Source of the DNA: Eubacteriales bacterium
Lineage (GTDB): Bacteria; Bacillota; Clostridia; Christensenellales; CAG-138
Assembly: GCA_030695285.1 (NCBI GenBank)
Contig: JAUYTF010000296.1
Span: 1 to 6,205 of the forward strand
Length of the DNA: 6,205 nucleotides
Direction: 5' to 3'
In this document: piece by piece, positions 5,127-6,205 of the stretch
Position numbering within the stretch: the first letter of the stretch is position 1
Layout: every line of letters starts with the position of its first letter
Program-made: the position numbers and the translations under genes
Notes under the pieces: generated by a model
Told to the model about the DNA's origin: nothing
Database searches by the model: none
The model's input: only the letters and a program-made list of their open reading frames with translations

Positions 5127-6205
5127 ATGTATGAAATGGTGAAAGACTTTCCGAACGAAATCATTTACAAAGAAGTGGAGCCATGCGTTTCGCTTTACCA
5201 AACAACGCATCGACATGGACCTGAGAACAAAAAAGATCGCATTGTCTTCAAGCAACTGGTTCAGCAAATCGAAGAATCGCTGAAACAAAAATATGAAAAA
5301 TCAGAAGTGCAGCAAATCATGAACCCCTTTAGCAGATTGAAGGACGACCCCGGATTTTGGATGCATACATTGGACGGGATGGCTATGCTGGCAAGCCGGG
5401 ACGAATGCATTGTTTACTTGCTCAGCAGCCCGGTTGAAAACCTTGCAATCGTTTCAGGCAGTTTTCACATAAAACCGCTGATTCGATATTTTCAGGCTGC
5501 AAACACATACTGCTTGCTTGGCTTAGGCAGCAACAGCATTTCATTGTTTGAAGGAAATCGGTATGGGGTGAAGGAAATAGAGTTAGGCGAAGAGATCGCC
5601 AACGAGATCGCAGAAATGAACGTGGAAGAGCATGCGGATGGTTTTTTAACGCATGGCAGTTATGGCGGGGCAGAGGGCGTGGCCATGTTTCATGGACACG
5701 GCGGAAGAAAAGATGCAATCGAAAAAGATCTGGAGAGATTCTTCCGCTATGTAGACAAAACCGTGATGGAGAAGTTCTCAAAGCAGATGAAGGTTCCTCT
5801 GATTCTGGTGTCGTTGGAGGAACACCAAGGTGCGTTTCGAAAGATCAGCAACAATCCATATCTCCTGCAGCAGGGCATCGCGCTATCCTATGAGTCCTTG
5901 GATTTGGATCAGATCACAAAGAAAGCCTGGGACATTATGGAACCACATTTTTTGAATAAAACACAGAAGCTGGCGGATCGTTATAACAATGCAAAAGCGA
6001 ATGCCTTGGGTTCGGACGTACTGCTCGAAGTGGCCCGTGCAGTCTTTGAAGGCAGAGTGGAAACCCTGTTGGTAGAAGCGGATCGAATCATGCCGGGTAG
6101 ATTCGATGCGAGCACGGGTAAACTAGAATTTGGCAACATCGACGACCCGGAGTGTGGCGATATCATTGACTATATTGTAAAAGCAGTCATGAAGGATAAG
6201 GGTGA
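5127..6205 (+). CDS. baeRF3-like eRF1-type domain protein, 3' end cut by the window (first 359 aa)
   Basis: The frame is open from ATG 5127 to the window edge with no stop, so 359 residues are visible. AGGAGG (5112-5117), 9 bases upstream, fixes the start. The text matches the bacterial eRF1-like family baeRF3: EPCVSLYQTTHRHGPEN (18-34), FSRLKDDPGFWMHTLDG (68-84), FHIKPLIRYFQ (113-123), LFEGNRYGVKEIEL (140-153), FHGHGGRKD (188-196), DLERFFRYVD (201-210) and GRVETLLVEADR (309-320). Family members share the fold of archaeo-eukaryotic release factors and are predicted to act at the ribosome, perhaps in rescue or hibernation under stress. Direct function is not established. No canonical GGQ is visible; the glycine-rich HGHGG stretch (189-193) is the nearest candidate. 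Usual family length is about 370-400 residues, so little is missing. The protein appears cytoplasmic, with no signal peptide. Confidence 0.85.
   Translation, partial: MYEMVKDFPNEIIYKEVEPCVSLYQTTHRHGPENKKDRIVFKQLVQQIEESLKQKYEKSEVQQIMNPFSRLKDDPGFWMHTLDGMAMLASRDECIVYLLSSPVENLAIVSGSFHIKPLIRYFQAANTYCLLGLGSNSISLFEGNRYGVKEIELGEEIANEIAEMNVEEHADGFLTHGSYGGAEGVAMFHGHGGRKDAIEKDLERFFRYVDKTVMEKFSKQMKVPLILVSLEEHQGAFRKISNNPYLLQQGIALSYESLDLDQITKKAWDIMEPHFLNKTQKLADRYNNAKANALGSDVLLEVARAVFEGRVETLLVEADRIMPGRFDASTGKLEFGNIDDPECGDIIDYIVKAVMKDKG

Overview
The window reads as a stress and maintenance region of a low-to-mid GC Gram-positive bacterium. I infer Bacillota (Firmicutes), perhaps an anaerobic lineage. The reasons are strong AGGAGG-type ribosome binding sites, a tiny lmo0937-family membrane protein, a WG-repeat lipoprotein and a rubredoxin-like zinc/iron ribbon. 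Genus cannot be fixed from sequence alone.

Layout. Positions 1-712 hold no gene I recognise, though one forward frame is unusually open and may be a decayed gene. Positions 713-2603 look like one leftward transcription unit. Read from its promoter (2555-2583) it encodes a rubredoxin-like/DUF2231 membrane protein, a CsbD-like protein, a GlsB/YeaQ/YmgE membrane protein, a dodecin-family protein and an lmo0937-family mini membrane protein. It ends at a perfect 12-bp hairpin (713-743). Positions 2742-4148 encode a WG-repeat lipoprotein, also leftward, with a calcium-loop-like insertion. An unknown 85-aa protein (4210-4467) lies just upstream of it.

Positions 4468-5126 form a roughly 660-bp region between divergent genes. 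It is AT-rich around 4700-4820 and carries a second leftward promoter that closely matches the first, plus an interrupted palindrome. A rightward gene starts at 5127 and runs off the right edge. It encodes a protein resembling the bacterial eRF1-like family baeRF3 (bacterial relatives of archaeo-eukaryotic peptide release factors).

How the genes may work together. CsbD, GlsB/YeaQ/YmgE, lmo0937-type and dodecin genes are commonly linked to general stress or stationary phase. Their tandem arrangement behind one promoter suggests co-expression as a stress regulon. The near-copy of that promoter upstream of the unknown small gene and WG lipoprotein suggests the two leftward units share a regulator. 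A baeRF-type protein would add a ribosome-directed stress function, but that link rests on proximity only. No RNA genes, insertion sequences or CRISPR arrays were seen.
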